A stretch of DNA of 64,000 nt from Gnetum montanum (Eukaryota > Streptophyta > Gnetopsida > Gnetales > Gnetaceae): contig MNCI01037735.1 in the NCBI GenBank assembly GCA_015680685.1, positions 120,880-184,879 of the forward strand, given 5' to 3'. The notes under the pieces were generated by a model. The model was given only the letters and a program-made list of their open reading frames with translations. It did not search any database and was not told the origin of the DNA. This document shows positions 1 to 10,654 of the stretch, piece after piece. Positions within the stretch are counted from its first letter, which is position 1. Each line of letters begins with the position of its first letter. Position numbers and translations under genes: made by a program.

Positions 1-413
1 ATAGTGTCTAAGACTTGGTCCACAAATGGCAGTGGGAAGTGGTCTTTGAATGTTGCCATATTTAATAGCCTAAAATCTATACATACCCTTCATTTACCTT
101 CCTTTTTCAGTACGATGACAAGAGGACTAACCCATTCGCTATCAGCGATAGGGTAAATGAACCCTGCTTTGAGAAGTTGCTCTAGCTCCTCTTTCACTAT
201 TTGTTTTAGTTTTGGGTTCAATTGCCTCTGGGGTTGCTTGCGAGGTTTCATAGAGGGGTCTGTATAAATCCTTTGTTGGCATATCCGAGGGTCTATTCCA
301 GTTAGTTCAGGGTACAACCAAGCAAAGGCGATTGACCACTTGTTTATCACCCTTAGCAAACTTTCTTTTTGCATGGGTACGAGCTTTGCGTTGATGATCA
401 CCAGTTTTCCATT
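1..413 (-). pseudogene. Element A reverse transcriptase, N-terminal part
   Basis: The translation shows the classic start of a gypsy RT: a basic stretch, a segment ending in the residues LLKAGFIYPIADSEWVSP, then after an in-frame stop (90-92) the block CIDFRLLN. In B the codon at that stop reads Trp. The catalytic FMDD box would lie beyond the window. A second stop at 414-416 separates RT from the protease upstream in what was one continuous gag-pro-pol frame. A close paralogue is RT of element B at 11.7-12.1 kb. Confidence 0.85.
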
Positions 414-1262
414 TTAGAGGGTCACGTATTCCAAACCGGTGGGTAACGATTTTAACTCTAGGGGCTCTTGTTTAAACTCCTCAGGAATCGCCAACTTCCC
501 CCAATTAATATTTTTAGAGTTAAAGGCTGGAAGTTGGCAACGGACTTGCTCTAATATGTGTACGCTTTCAAGGTAAGCACTAGTTATTCCCTCAGTTAGT
601 TCCATGCAGGTAGTTGGGTTGTTATCTTTATCAGCCATCAGCCATTGGGTGTTTTCTTGTTGTGTGGCTATTGCATATAGGCACTTTTGTATATCAATGT
701 CCCATGCACACCGATCGCATGCAAGTAATGTTAAACTTCGCATCACCCATGATTTCTGCACACAATGACACCCTGTGTCACTATATGTGATGCATGGAAC
801 TCTCTTCCTCTCAGTTTTCCCAAACGTATTTGTCTTGGATATTTCTAGGGAAACGTTGCGAATTCCTAAGCGTGCGTCAATTGTATTTAGCCATGCCCTT
901 CCCATTATAATTGGGAAATCCCCTTTGTCATTGTTTATTTGGATTACTAGGAAATCGACTGGATATGACCATCCACCGAAAATGGTGACAATGTCCTCAA
1001 CCTGTCCCAAAGGAATAGCGATGGATTGGTCAGCCAGCTCTAGGTGAACATTGCTCTTCTTGAGTGGAGGCAGGTTCCAAGTCTTATACAGTTTTTGTAA
1101 GATTAAGTTGACCCCGGAACCTGAATCGAGGAGAGCCTTATAGGGTTCATTCCCAGTGACTTGGAGGTAAACTAAGGGGACTCCTGGATCCGATAATTTC
1201 TTTGGAAGGTGGCCGACCTTGATCCAGTAAGTTACTATATGTGTTAACATAACTATATGCAT
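414..1262 (-). pseudogene. Element A aspartic protease (retropepsin-like) domain
   Basis: An open stretch of about 280 codons contains the retropepsin active-site motif LLDSGSGVNLI near residue 45 and the second conserved block PIIMGRAWL about 80 residues later. The C-terminal half is Cys-rich (CDRCAW) and forms the spacer before RT. A TAA stop at 414-416 closes it just before the RT spacer; element B is open at this point. The active-site Asp-Ser-Gly is intact here, unlike in D and G. Proteases of this type cut the Gag-Pol polyprotein; this one can only have been made as part of that polyprotein. Confidence 0.82.
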
Positions 1263-1263
1263 T

Positions 1264-3754
1264 AGATGATTTCGCTACTAGAGGATTTCCCGAAATCGTA
1301 TTGGGTATGGGGGTGTTAGGATGCTCAACTGCTTGTGAGGGCGAAGGCTTGGTTGGATTGTTGGTCCTAAGGAAGGGTCCTTTTGGTGAACGATTGTTAG
1401 AACCAGTCGATATTGAAGGGTTGGGAGCCTTCGCAGTGTTAGATTGTCGCAGTTGAGTGGAATTTACTCTAGGCTTTGTTGGAGCAGTTGGTGGTACGGC
1501 CACAGGCACAAGAGATGCGGATGGATTTGGAGGATATCGTGGGTATGGGGCATTTCTTGAAGGAGAAGGAGTCCTAAAATATTCCTGAACTTGGTAGTAA
1601 CATGGAGGTTTTATGTGACCCGTAGAGTCATTTGGGGAAATTGGTCGCTGCACATAATATCCATGAGGGTCAGGCTGCTGGTAAGGGTACTGTTGTTTCG
1701 GTGATGGCGTCCCTCATGACTGTGGGTATTGTCATTGTTGATGTTGTCCGATGGGCTGAGGTGGAGTTCCACTTGGATAATATGTTAGTGGTTGGTGGAA
1801 CTGCCTTGGGTTACCTTGTGGATAACGCAACCTTCGGGGTGTTTGCCATTGATTGAGTTTTGGATTTAGTGCATACACCCCAGACTCCTGTAGATGTGAG
1901 ATAATAGGACAACATCCCTTAGGATGGTCATAGTAGCAAACCTCACATCCACCATCATCGTCTGTGTCAGAATCTATAGCCACATCGGAGTTAGTGATTT
2001 TCCCCTTACCCTTGTTATGTGCAGGGCTTAAATCTCTCCTCTTGTTCTTTCCTTTGTCACTACTTTGCTCTACCTTAGACTCTTCTACAATTTTCAAGAC
2101 TGTTTTAATTCTTAAGTCCAAGGAATCCCACATTTGATCTACTTTGGCCGATACCTTGGTTGTTAATTTTTGGATCGGCAAAGTTTTTCGATTCACCAAC
2201 TCTTCGATTGGTGACTCATCCTCTTCATCACAAAATTTCACTCCCTTCTTTCGAAGGGAAGGATCACGGTTGTACTCCTCCGCACTTTCCCTCTTATGTA
2301 GCTCACCCTCTTCTTGTGCTACTTGTTCCAACAAATTTTCAACTTCATGGGCTCTAAGTTGGGAAAGTTTCCCTTGGGCATAAGTCGCAAGAGTTCTTCT
2401 CGTTTCATTCCTTAGCCCATCCACGATGTGGTGTAGTTGATCCCGCTTAGCGTACCCATGGCCCGGGCAACGATGTAACAATGTGTAGTAGCGGGCCATG
2501 GCAGCATCCAAGGGTTCATGATGACTTTGCTTCTAGCCTTGGATCTGCTTACGCAAATTGGACACTCTAGAGTACGTTTGATACTTTTCACTGAATAGTT
2601 CTAGCATCGTACTCCACCTCCTGATGGTTTCCGGTTCTAAGAACCGGTACCAGCTCTTTGCTTCTTTGATGAGTGTTCTTCAGAACAACTTAAGCTTCTG
2701 CCACCCACTGTCTATATTCTGCAAGGCATAGGCATCGTGGAATGCCTGTAAATGATTTTGTGGATCAGCATTGTATCCCCCTTCAAATAGTGGTATATTG
2801 TTCATGTCCAATCGCTTGATCTGACTATCCTTCAAATGCCTTGTGGGAATCCTAACTGCCTCTGTTATGTCAAGCATACTTCGGGACAAGTAGGGGCTCA
2901 TCATGATCATCTCTTTCATGACCCCTGTGATGTCTGCGTGATTCCCTACTCTCCCTACGTCCTTGCCCTTGTCCTCTCTCTCGACTTTCCCATCGAGGTC
3001 TTTCATCTCTTTTACTTTTATCCTCACCTTTATGTTCATGGTGGCTGCGCCCAGATGTGGAAGGAGAGGGTGAGTGATGTGAAGAAGGGGAAGAAGAAGG
3101 GGAACCATCGCCATGATGATGTTTCTTGCCTTCTCTTCGGCTACTATGGCCTTGATCGTGGTGACGATCAAAGTGCCTGTCTTTAGCATGAGTGGTTGTT
3201 CCCTCTGTGAACAGTTGGTGTTCACTGGTATCAGAACCAGGGATATGGATCATTGATCTTATGTTCTGATACCCTTCCTCCTCACCATCGTTAGGAGGGG
3301 GAACATCCTTTGCTAAAGAACCCGTGATAAGGGGTTCCTCATCTCGTATTTCGCTAAGGACATGCGGGGCTTTACCCTTCAGAAAAGTATGTTGGCTCTC
3401 CTGCCTTGCGTCCCTCATACGTTGTAAATCTGTGGGATGATAATCCCTCATGTCAGAATCTTCCACAACATATTCGGCGTAAATTTCTATCATGCCAGTC
3501 TGTGCCAAAGCACGGAGAAGCATGTTAGGGATAGCACGATCTGGAGGTAACACTATGTTACCAAAAAAATCTCTCCATCGCAATTGTTCATCTTGATGGA
3601 GGATAAAGGTAAGATCAGGCACATACTCATCAGGATGAGTATATGTCACCCTATATTGCTGAGGCACTGGCTGATCTTGGTTATGTTTTTAATGTTACCG
3701 ACTATCTCTAGTATGATCCTTAGGTGATGAGTTGCTCTTATGAGAAGAAGGCAT
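1264..3754 (-). pseudogene. Element A gag polyprotein
   Basis: Start chosen at the ATG read from 3754, which aligns with the gag starts of B, D and G (MPSSHK / MSSSSHK). Order: N-terminal domain with the block FILHQDEQLRW and PPDRAIPNMLLRALA (about 3660-3480); a charged His/Arg/Ser-rich linker; a capsid-like gag domain (DMNNIPLFEGGYNADPQNHL, then LDAAMARYY and the C-terminal LLEQVAQEEGEL); a CX2CX3HX3C knuckle (CEVCYYDHPKGC near 1950); and a Pro/Gln-rich tail that runs into protease. Frameshifts near 3.2 and 2.6 kb and stops near 3.70 and 2.53 kb break it. Confidence 0.82.
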
Positions 3755-3872
3755 TATTATCGATGTGCTAATTTACCGTATATAATTTTTCTTTGATTAA
3801 CCCGAAGGTTCGTTAAGGCTCACAATGATGTGAGTGATATCCCTTATGTTCTAATTGGCGTGCAAACACTTA

Positions 3873-3892
3873 GTCCCTGGCAACGGTGCCAA
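3873..3892 (-). other. Element A primer-binding site (tRNA-Asp type)
   Basis: Directly inside the LTR the minus strand reads TTGGCACCGTTGCCAGGGAC. The complement of the plant tRNA-Asp 3' end is TGGCGCCGTTGCCGGGGA, so 16 of 18 positions agree. Athila/Tat-group elements commonly use tRNA-Asp. Confidence 0.85.
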
Positions 3893-4994
3893 TGATGAGT
3901 GGCGAGGTACCCCTACACTCAACCATACAAAACAAGCGTAGCACACGCGATCCGGTCGAACTCCGTAGACTAAATGCCTAAACGCCCCATGGAACACTTG
4001 GGGTTAATCATTCATTGTCTTCTCAGACTTACTTGTTGTTGTCACGGTGTATGGTTAAGTAAGTCCGAGGTATATGATTTTTATGGTATTTTATGGTTTT
4101 TTCTCCTATGCTATGAGGTGAAGTGTTGAGAAAGCTAACTAACTCTAACTAAGGATCTAAGTCTAAATTAACTAGCGTCAACATCTGTTCCCACTTACCG
4201 TACACACCCTGAACTATGCAACTGTGGCTACCAAAAGTTAATCGTTACTAGGATCACCACACGTAGCGCACGTGCTCAAAGTGGTCGTACTGAGGCACCT
4301 AACTAGCCTAAGTGTGATAAGTAGCCGATTCCTTGACTAGCCATACACACCCGTGGGTGCTCGTAGCCAAGTCGTACTTATCCCACGTTCTAGAAGATAA
4401 GGGTGAGAGAACCTAACTAACCTAAGTGCGATGAGCAGCCGATTTCTTGACTAGCCGTACACACTGGGACTACCACTGGGATTACCAAGCGTAGATCCTG
4501 GAATACGCTACTGGATTGCCAAGTAATCACAATGCTCTTAATCAAGTTGTACTCATACCACATGCGACGAGCAGCCGATTCCTTGACTGGCCGTACACAT
4601 CCTTAGATGCTCGTAATCAAGTCGTACTCGTACCACATTCTAGGAAAGCAATAAATAACAATAACTAAAATCCTATCCTTGCACTGCAAGGTTTATCCAA
4701 TCAAGTCCATCTTTATTGTCGTACACAACTTGTGTTCAAGTACAAAGTTGCTCAAATCAAGAGCAGTTCACTCTAGGACTCCTACTGCGGGCACATGGGA
4801 AATTAATCTAACTCTGAAGTGATCAAACTGCCAGAGCTTCGCTACTTCTAGCCAAGATTCCCAAATGAGGGGAGTGCCGCCTCTTATTTATACATTTGGC
4901 GATGGACCGCAATATCGCGTATGCGATATCGCAGGGGACGACGCGATATCGCGATGGCCGCGATATCGCAGCTTGTGCATATCACGTCTCATCA
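3893..4994 (-). repeat. 5' LTR of element A
   Basis: The LTR has inverted termini TGATGAG and CTCATCA. The minus-strand TATA box is near 4890 (revcomp of tataaataagagg-like sequence). U3, at 4900-4994, is packed with gcgatatcgc palindromes. At 1102 bp it is longer than the other LTRs (about 770-890 bp). The excess comes from three imperfect direct copies of a roughly 130-bp unit in 4300-4640, each recognisable by the block agcagccgattccttgac and the following gtacaca. Confidence 0.85.
4300..4640 (-). repeat. Triplicated ~130-bp block inside the element A LTR
   Basis: Three tandem imperfect copies begin near 4308, 4424 and 4562, each with gatgagcagccgatt or a close variant, a cgtacacat-type segment, and a gtcgtact segment at the end. 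The other LTRs in the window carry only one such block. Confidence 0.6.
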
Positions 4995-5945
4995 ACCACA
5001 ATTCCAGTCCACAACAACAATGAAAAATCAATGTGTGCAAAAGATAGAGCAAGGACCAGCAAACCAAAAGATACCTTGTGGCCACTATTTGAGAACCAAT
5101 AATCACCTTAAACATGCATGGAGACATGTGAATTGCTTATTAATTACAAATCCAAAAAAATGACTCTAATTGAAAGCCCAAAAATGAAATGATTAACTCA
5201 TAATCATACATCAAAGGGAAAAGAAAATAGGGACTTAAACAATCACAACTCCACTACCATCAAAATTGTATGGGATGATAATCAAAAAGTTACATCACTA
5301 AAAATGGTAGGTGAACCACCTATAGTGTATGGCCTAGGAGATCTTGGGAGCATTTTTCAAACACTCATCCATGAGTTTAGTCATGGGGGAGATGGCTTAT
5401 CTTGATTTGGGAACTACTAAGTGCTTTTCCATTTTTTGTTTTACAATTCTTTTCAATTTTCATATTCTTTGATATTTTCTCATTCTTGTATACTTTTCCA
5501 TTTCTTAAAATTTTGATATTCTTTAACATTTTTTCAATTCTTTTAACATTTTTCACTCTTTACACTTTTTCATAATTTTTACTATCTTTTCCATTTCTTT
5601 TATACTTTGTTTTCAAACCATTTGTAAATAATTTTGATTATTAGTAAGACACATTAAATAAAGGCAAGATGTAGTCTAATAAGGTGAAGATTTCTCTATG
5701 TTATCAAGTCATAAGAGACTAATTATTTGCACAATGAGCCCACATCATCCATCCATCCATTCCATTAATAAGAGGTTCTTACAATGGCCATAATGATATT
5801 CTTTTCCATCATACAACTAAGAATAAAGTTGTGATCATTATGTCTAGCACAAAAAGTGAAGAACCAAGTGGGAATGAACAGGGTATGACATCAAGGGAAC
5901 TCGTGAATTCTTTTTGGATTATTATTGTAAGTTCTATTATGTTAC
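4995..5945 (+). mobile_element. Element C, left segment (pol-end to 3' noncoding region)
   Basis: The first ~370 bp are unrecognised. At 5381-5395 is tcatgggggagatgg, the purine motif that marks the end of pol in D and G, followed by a T-rich low-complexity stretch (5400-5640). From 5710 to 5930 it aligns with the reverse complement of E around 38.55-38.75 kb (shared taagaggttc, gtgtgacatcaagggg-type blocks). C continues after element B at 16601: the join matches E without interruption, so B is a later insertion. Confidence 0.7.
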
Positions 5946-6717
5946 TGATGAGTGGTGAAGTACCCCTACACTCAACCATACAAATACGAGCGTTTCACTC
6001 ATAATTCGGTCAAACTCCAAAGACTAAGTGCTTACACACCTTAATGGCACACTCAGGGTTAATCAATCGTTGTCTTCCCAAACTTACTTGTATTGTCACG
6101 GTTTTATGGTTAAGTAAGCTTAAGGTATATGATTTTTATAGCTTTTGTATTTTTTATGTCTTCTACTAATAAAGGAGAGGGAGAGAGAACTAAATGGCTA
6201 ACTTACATTAACTATTCATTAACTAGTTTCTAAATGTTCCTAACACTAGTATTCGTTCCCACTTGTCGTACACATCCTGAACCAATGCAACATTACTAGG
6301 GTTACCAAACACTAATCGTTACTGGGTTACCAAGCGCTACACGCATGCTCGAGCGGTCGTACTGAGTGTATTAAACTAAGGGGGTTAAAGGTTGAGAGAG
6401 ATATTAATTAACTAGGAGAGCATTAAATAATCATTAATTACTAATTAGCTTAATCTGTATGCTGCAAGGTTTATCATAAAGTTCATCTTTATTGCCGTAC
6501 ACAAAATTATGCTCAGGTACAAATTGCTCGAATAAAGATCCGTTCACTCTGACTCCTACTATGGGCACACAGAGATAATTCTAACTCTGGAGTGACTAAA
6601 CTGCAAGAATCTAGCTAAGGGTCTAAGTTTAACTGCCTTGGAACCAAGGGCACCGCCTCTTATTTATAGAAGATGAGGCAGGACGTGATATCATGTATGC
6701 GATATCGCAGCTCATCA
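5946..6717 (-). repeat. 3' LTR of element B
   Basis: Starts TGATGAG and ends CTCATCA. Nearly colinear with the LTR at 15793-16600, but 36 bp shorter. The difference can be placed in U3, where one gatatc repeat block present in the 5' LTR is missing. Confidence 0.9.
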
Positions 6718-6733
6718 TACCCCCATGACTAAA
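6718..6733 (-). other. Element B polypurine tract
   Basis: On the minus strand the sequence immediately before the 3' LTR reads tttagtcatgggggta, the plus-strand priming site. It is preceded by a ttgaggacgag segment like the one in element G at 47720. Confidence 0.8.
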
Positions 6734-6803
6734 TGAAAACTCGTCCTCAAGTTCCTTACAACATATTGGGAAGGTATGGGATTATTGACTTGAATGACAA
6801 CTA

Positions 6804-7095
6804 CTAGTGAATGGGATGACATGTGAATGGATCAACATTACAATACATGACAACATTAGTGTTCATGACTACAAGAGTGAACACTATACACAATTGACAT
6901 CCAACCTTATTTGGCAGCTGAGAGAGAAGAGAGATAGAGAAAAAAGGAGAAGACGTGTTGCTACCGACGCCAAGATTGCACCTTCCGTTGTCCATCCGTA
7001 GCCACGCCATCAATCTTGTTCCTTGAAAACCATTCTAGCACCAGTCCATCTTGAGTGTTTCCTCCAAGTCCAGTCCATTGCTATATGATTACCAT
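6804..7095 (-). pseudogene. Possible 3' exon remnant of element B after a conserved acceptor site
   Basis: The minus strand reads tgttgtgtgtgcag immediately before 7095, a good plant splice acceptor. The sequence after it aligns with the same place in G (47382-47608). In one frame both give ADGNH, a Trp-rich stretch, then a block ending LRMDN and a Ser/Leu-rich tail. In B a stop and a frameshift break it. No family was recognised. It could be noncoding sequence with chance open frames. Confidence 0.4.
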
Positions 7096-7915
7096 CTGCA
7101 CACACAACATAGTCACATATGAGCAAGGATAAGTAAATCACAATATAGTTGATACCTTGCCTTGGTGTAAGGTCCATTGGCTGAGTTGTGATATGGCTAA
7201 TATGGATTCTAGAGATATAACACTAGTGACTACCAGAGGTGTAGGGGTTAGGAAAAATCGAAAAAATTGGACTAGGGCCCCCATGACTAAAAGCAATCCT
7301 CTGGTAGTGATAGAATGGAAAAAGATAAGGAATAAGAAAGATGGAGAAAAAGAAACAACGGCATCATCGAGAAAATGGATGTCAAAGATGGGAATGAACA
7401 AAACAAATGTTGATTGTAGAAATGTTTAAGGGAAAGAAGTTAACTGATGCACCAAATAGGAATGTCAATGAGTCCTCCCCAAAGCAGGCTCGTGCCCTTT
7501 ATTCCCTAACAAACCCACATTCAAAGAGTCTGTAGGCTCTGGAAATGTCATTTGGAAGCAAGAGTTAAAGACTTAACCCCAAGAATTCACCAAAGAGAAA
7601 ACAATGCATCAACCAAAATATAGACTACTGATACAACCAACAATGAGGTGGAAAATGGAGAAAGAATGATGGGAAGAAGAGAATGGAATGGAGTCCCAAG
7701 AACAAGGTGGTGTACAGCCCCTTGTGTATTTATGGTTAATGTGACTAAGTAGATCTCATTCCAAATCTAGCCTCAAATAATCCACATCCAGTGACTTCAC
7801 ATTAATACACTTGGCCAATTCATCCACTTGAAGTAACAAGAATGCTTCCGCCAAAGAGTCAACACCATTCCGAGGAAGATGAGAAAGGGAAAAGTGGGAA
7901 GTGAGAGAGGGCCTT

Positions 7916-8047
7916 AGTTAGAGAGAACATGTTTGTTTAGTTCCATAACCAGTGCTTGTAGCCCAGATGATTATTTTATCTAAGGGGTGTGCTTTGAATT
8001 CTCACTTTTTTTTTTCCTTTTGCGTGAGAACCACACCATGCAAAGAC
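7916..8047 (-). promoter_or_regulatory. Two consecutive RNA hairpins in the element B 3' region
   Basis: Hairpin 1 (7978-8047): arms GGTTCTCAC and GTGAGAATT around an A-rich loop, extended by GTGTG/CACAC and an outer GTCT/AGAT pair. Hairpin 2 (7916-7950): GGAAC/GTTCT with outer GGTT/AACT. Counterparts in D and G differ in sequence but keep pairing. Function unknown. Confidence 0.65.
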
Positions 8048-8064
8048 TTATTTTTATTGGCTCA

Positions 8065-8947
8065 TGATGAGCGGCTAGGTACCCCTATACTCAACCATAT
8101 GAATACGAGCATTTACGCACGATCTGGTTGAACTCCGTGGACAGGCTAGTTGCGATATCTAGATAGTTACACGTTGATCACAATTCGCTGTCTTCCCACC
8201 TGGACTAGTATTTTCTTTGTCACATATGGTTTAGTCCAGAGTGAGGCATATGATGTGATCCTAAACTAATGCTACTCCTAGAGACAATGGAGAATAATCT
8301 TGATTAAACTAATGAGTAATAGGAAATGAAGTCTAAGCTAACCTAAGTGCGATGAGCATCCATTCCTTAATCATCCGTACACATCTTGGACCTTGTGCAT
8401 GACTACTACTGGGATTACTAAGTGTAGATCCTAGGTATGCTACTGGGTTACCAAGTAGTCACACTTAAATGCTCGTGATTAAGTCGTACTCATTCCGCAT
8501 TTAACAACAAGAATAGTAAATGATATAAAGAAATATTAACTAAGAAAGCAATAAATAACAATAAGAATAACAATTAAACAATTAAAACTAAGTGAATGCT
8601 ACAATGATGAAGTAATCTCGATCTTTATTTCCAGTCATGTATGCGTCCAAGTACGTCACACTCGAATAAAGGTGTCGTACAATTACAAGCATCACACTAC
8701 GGGCATGCACTAGGAAAATAATCTAACTCCTACGGAAAGAAAATGCAAGGGCTTCGCTACGACTACTAGAAAGGTGCCTAAATGAGGTGGAAGGCCCTCT
8801 TATTTATAGGCTAAAACAAGCCCTGCATAAATGGGGCCACGTTGACGCATGGAGGGATGTGTCGACAGGGCCACATCAACGCGGCTGCATATACAGGGCC
8901 CCATATACGTGGCCTAGTCGACACATCGACTATATAGCACTTCATCA
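8065..8947 (-). repeat. Solo LTR inserted in element B
   Basis: An 883-bp LTR in minus orientation, from tgatgagcgg to cttcatca. It is flanked by gctca (8060-8064) and gctta (8948-8952), a 5-bp duplication with one mismatch. The paralogous region of G at 46510-46550 is continuous across the point, giving an empty site. There is no primer site or purine tract next to it, so it is the product of LTR-LTR recombination. Its U3 carries acatcgac/gtcgac-type repeats instead of gatatc. Minus-strand TATA box near 8800-8810. Confidence 0.88.
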
Positions 8948-9502
8948 GCTTAGCTTCCTGATAATGGAGCAATGTTAGAATGGTAAGGAAAACTCAAGAT
9001 GAAAACATCCAGGCACCCAAGAGAATAGCTAGCACAAATGCATCAAATCCCTTTGAAGTCATACCCTTTTTAGTCCTTGAGTCCTTCCTTAGTTTGAGAA
9101 ATGTTCAGTCACTAATTCGTTTATGGTTTTATTAATAAAGAAAGGGACTGTACAGTTCCAAGCCAAAAGAGACCATAGAAATTCATGAATGCATGGATGA
9201 CATGGACTCATTGTCTGTTATATCAAAAGAACCATACCTTAGTATCAACATTATAACTCAAAGGTAAAAACCAAAAATTAACAATCAATAGAATATAGTT
9301 CATACCACCATCAGGAGCACTTATTAGGTAATGAATCTAACAAAACAAAAACAAACAAAACAAATAGTCACACATAGAAATGAAAAAGTATAAACGATGT
9401 TGCAAAATAAAAATAAGAAAAGTTAAAGAAATTTGTAAAACAAAAATGTGTAAAATAAAAACTTAAAAAGGAACTAAGGGTCTCAAATGGTTAGCAGGAG
9501 TG

Positions 9503-9519
9503 GCCAACTCCCCCATGAT
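9503..9519 (-). other. Second (pol-end) purine tract of element B
   Basis: The minus strand reads aatcatgggggagttgg at the end of pol. The same motif occurs at 5381 (C), 25218 (D), 45961 (G), with a variant at 38941 (E), always at the pol/3'-region boundary and far from the LTR. It resembles a terminal polypurine tract. Confidence 0.6.
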
Positions 9520-9616
9520 TGAGTTGGAAGGAGGAGATCTAAAATAGTGAGCAGGGTTGTCCCTTCTCAGAGGTATTATGTGCATTGACCATTCTAAGTT
9601 CATGGAAGGGTTTAGT

Positions 9617-10654
9617 CTATTGCACATTGACTAATAATCTCTGATCAGGGCTCTCAGGTTTGTATATGGTCATGACCCCTGAAGGAAAGGTTGTATGAAT
9701 AATGTAAGGTCCTTCCCACAGTGTTTGAAATTTTGTGCGTTGTGGCACATGTGTAGGGTTCCAGTAGAGAACCTTATCTCTTGGTTGATACTTAACCTTT
9801 CGAATCTTCAAGTCATGATGTTCCTTGTTACATGCCTTGTGCAACTCATTTGATGACAGGGTAGCTAATCGGTTTTCATCAAGCACGTTTAAAGTTTCCA
9901 ACCTTTATTTTTGTGCTAGATTAAGATCGAGGTGGAGGTCACAAGCCATTGATAGTGTACAGAACTCGGTTTGAATCAGAAGTGTTGGAAGCTTTCCAAA
10001 CACTAACTCATAGGGAGAGTAGCCTATAGGGAGTTTCCAGGTGGAGTGGTATGCCCAAAGAGCATCATTTAGTTTAGTGCTCCAATCTCGCCTATACTTG
10101 CTAATTGTCCTAGTCAATATTTTAGTGATCTCCTTGTTGGTAACCTCAGCTTGTCCATTAGCTTGGGGGTGATAAGGTGTAGTCAACTGATAAGGTGGCA
10201 CACCAAACCTATTTATGATTTGTTGTTGCACAAATCGTGCAGTTGTAGATGATGTGCAGTCTATAACAGCAGCTACTTCAGCCCATTTCGTTAGATAGTC
10301 TACAGCAACTACAATGTAAGCTTTTTCATTGGACATTGGTGTAATGGGCCCCATAAAGTCTATTCCCCAAATGTCGAAGGGTTCTAACGGTTTAATCCAT
10401 TGTTGTGGACCCTCCATTTTAGCAGACATTCCCCCATCACATTGACAGCACTCACAAGATTGGACAAATTGATGGGCATCCTGAAATAATTTTGGCCAAT
10501 AATATCCTACAAGCAAGATCTTAATAGTCGTTTGTCTCCCCACATAAGGGCCCTCATGAGCTTCTTGGAGAACTCTGAGTTTGTCTACCTCGAGCACGCA
10601 CCATTGAACCAAGCCATTAGGACACACTTTGTAAATTTGTCCATTGATCACCAT
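9617..10654 (-). pseudogene. Element B integrase
   Basis: Two pieces, 9905-10654 and 9617-9901. The first has the HHCC zinc-binding region (ending CECCQCDGG), then the catalytic core with the first Asp in GIDFMGP and VDYLTKWAE. Near 10190 the protein jumps from FGVPP to PYHPQANGQAE. About 26 residues that D keeps here, including the second catalytic Asp (SDNE in D), are missing. The second piece holds the C-terminal LYWNPTHVPQRTKF and GPYII block. Without the second Asp of the DDE triad the enzyme cannot be active. Confidence 0.85.

Larger units (their letters stand above)
1..4994 (-). mobile_element. Element A: Ty3/gypsy (Athila-like) LTR retrotransposon, cut by left window edge
   Basis: Read on the minus strand the order is 5' LTR (3893-4994), tRNA-Asp-type primer site, gag, aspartic protease and the start of reverse transcriptase, which runs off the left edge. 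The 3' half and 3' LTR lie outside the window, so no target duplication can be checked. The base sequence just right of its LTR (accac at 4995-4999) would be one copy. The element appears to sit in the 3' part of element C. Several stop codons interrupt gag and pol, so it is not autonomous as it stands. Confidence 0.85.
6734..9500 (-). other. Element B 3' region between integrase and LTR (includes a solo LTR)
   Basis: No intact ORF. Features shared with D and G, in transcript order: the pol-end purine motif, an A-rich stretch, two RNA hairpins (7916-8047), a box containing ctttggggaggac (7471-7510), a splice-acceptor-like site at 7096-7097 and a short open stretch (6804-7095). In C and E this interval contains the long extra ORF instead. 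Confidence 0.7.

Noticed and set aside
775-1047. Plus-strand ORF over the element A protease
   Set aside because: It is the antisense shadow of the protease; the same holds for 2836-3186, 12512-12928, 45585-45926 and similar frames.
3893-3910. ctgatgag-like LTR ends read as hammerhead ribozyme cores (retrozyme)
   Set aside because: The conserved tgatgag is the LTR terminal inverted repeat; the paired stem II and gaaa segments of a hammerhead are not at the right distance.
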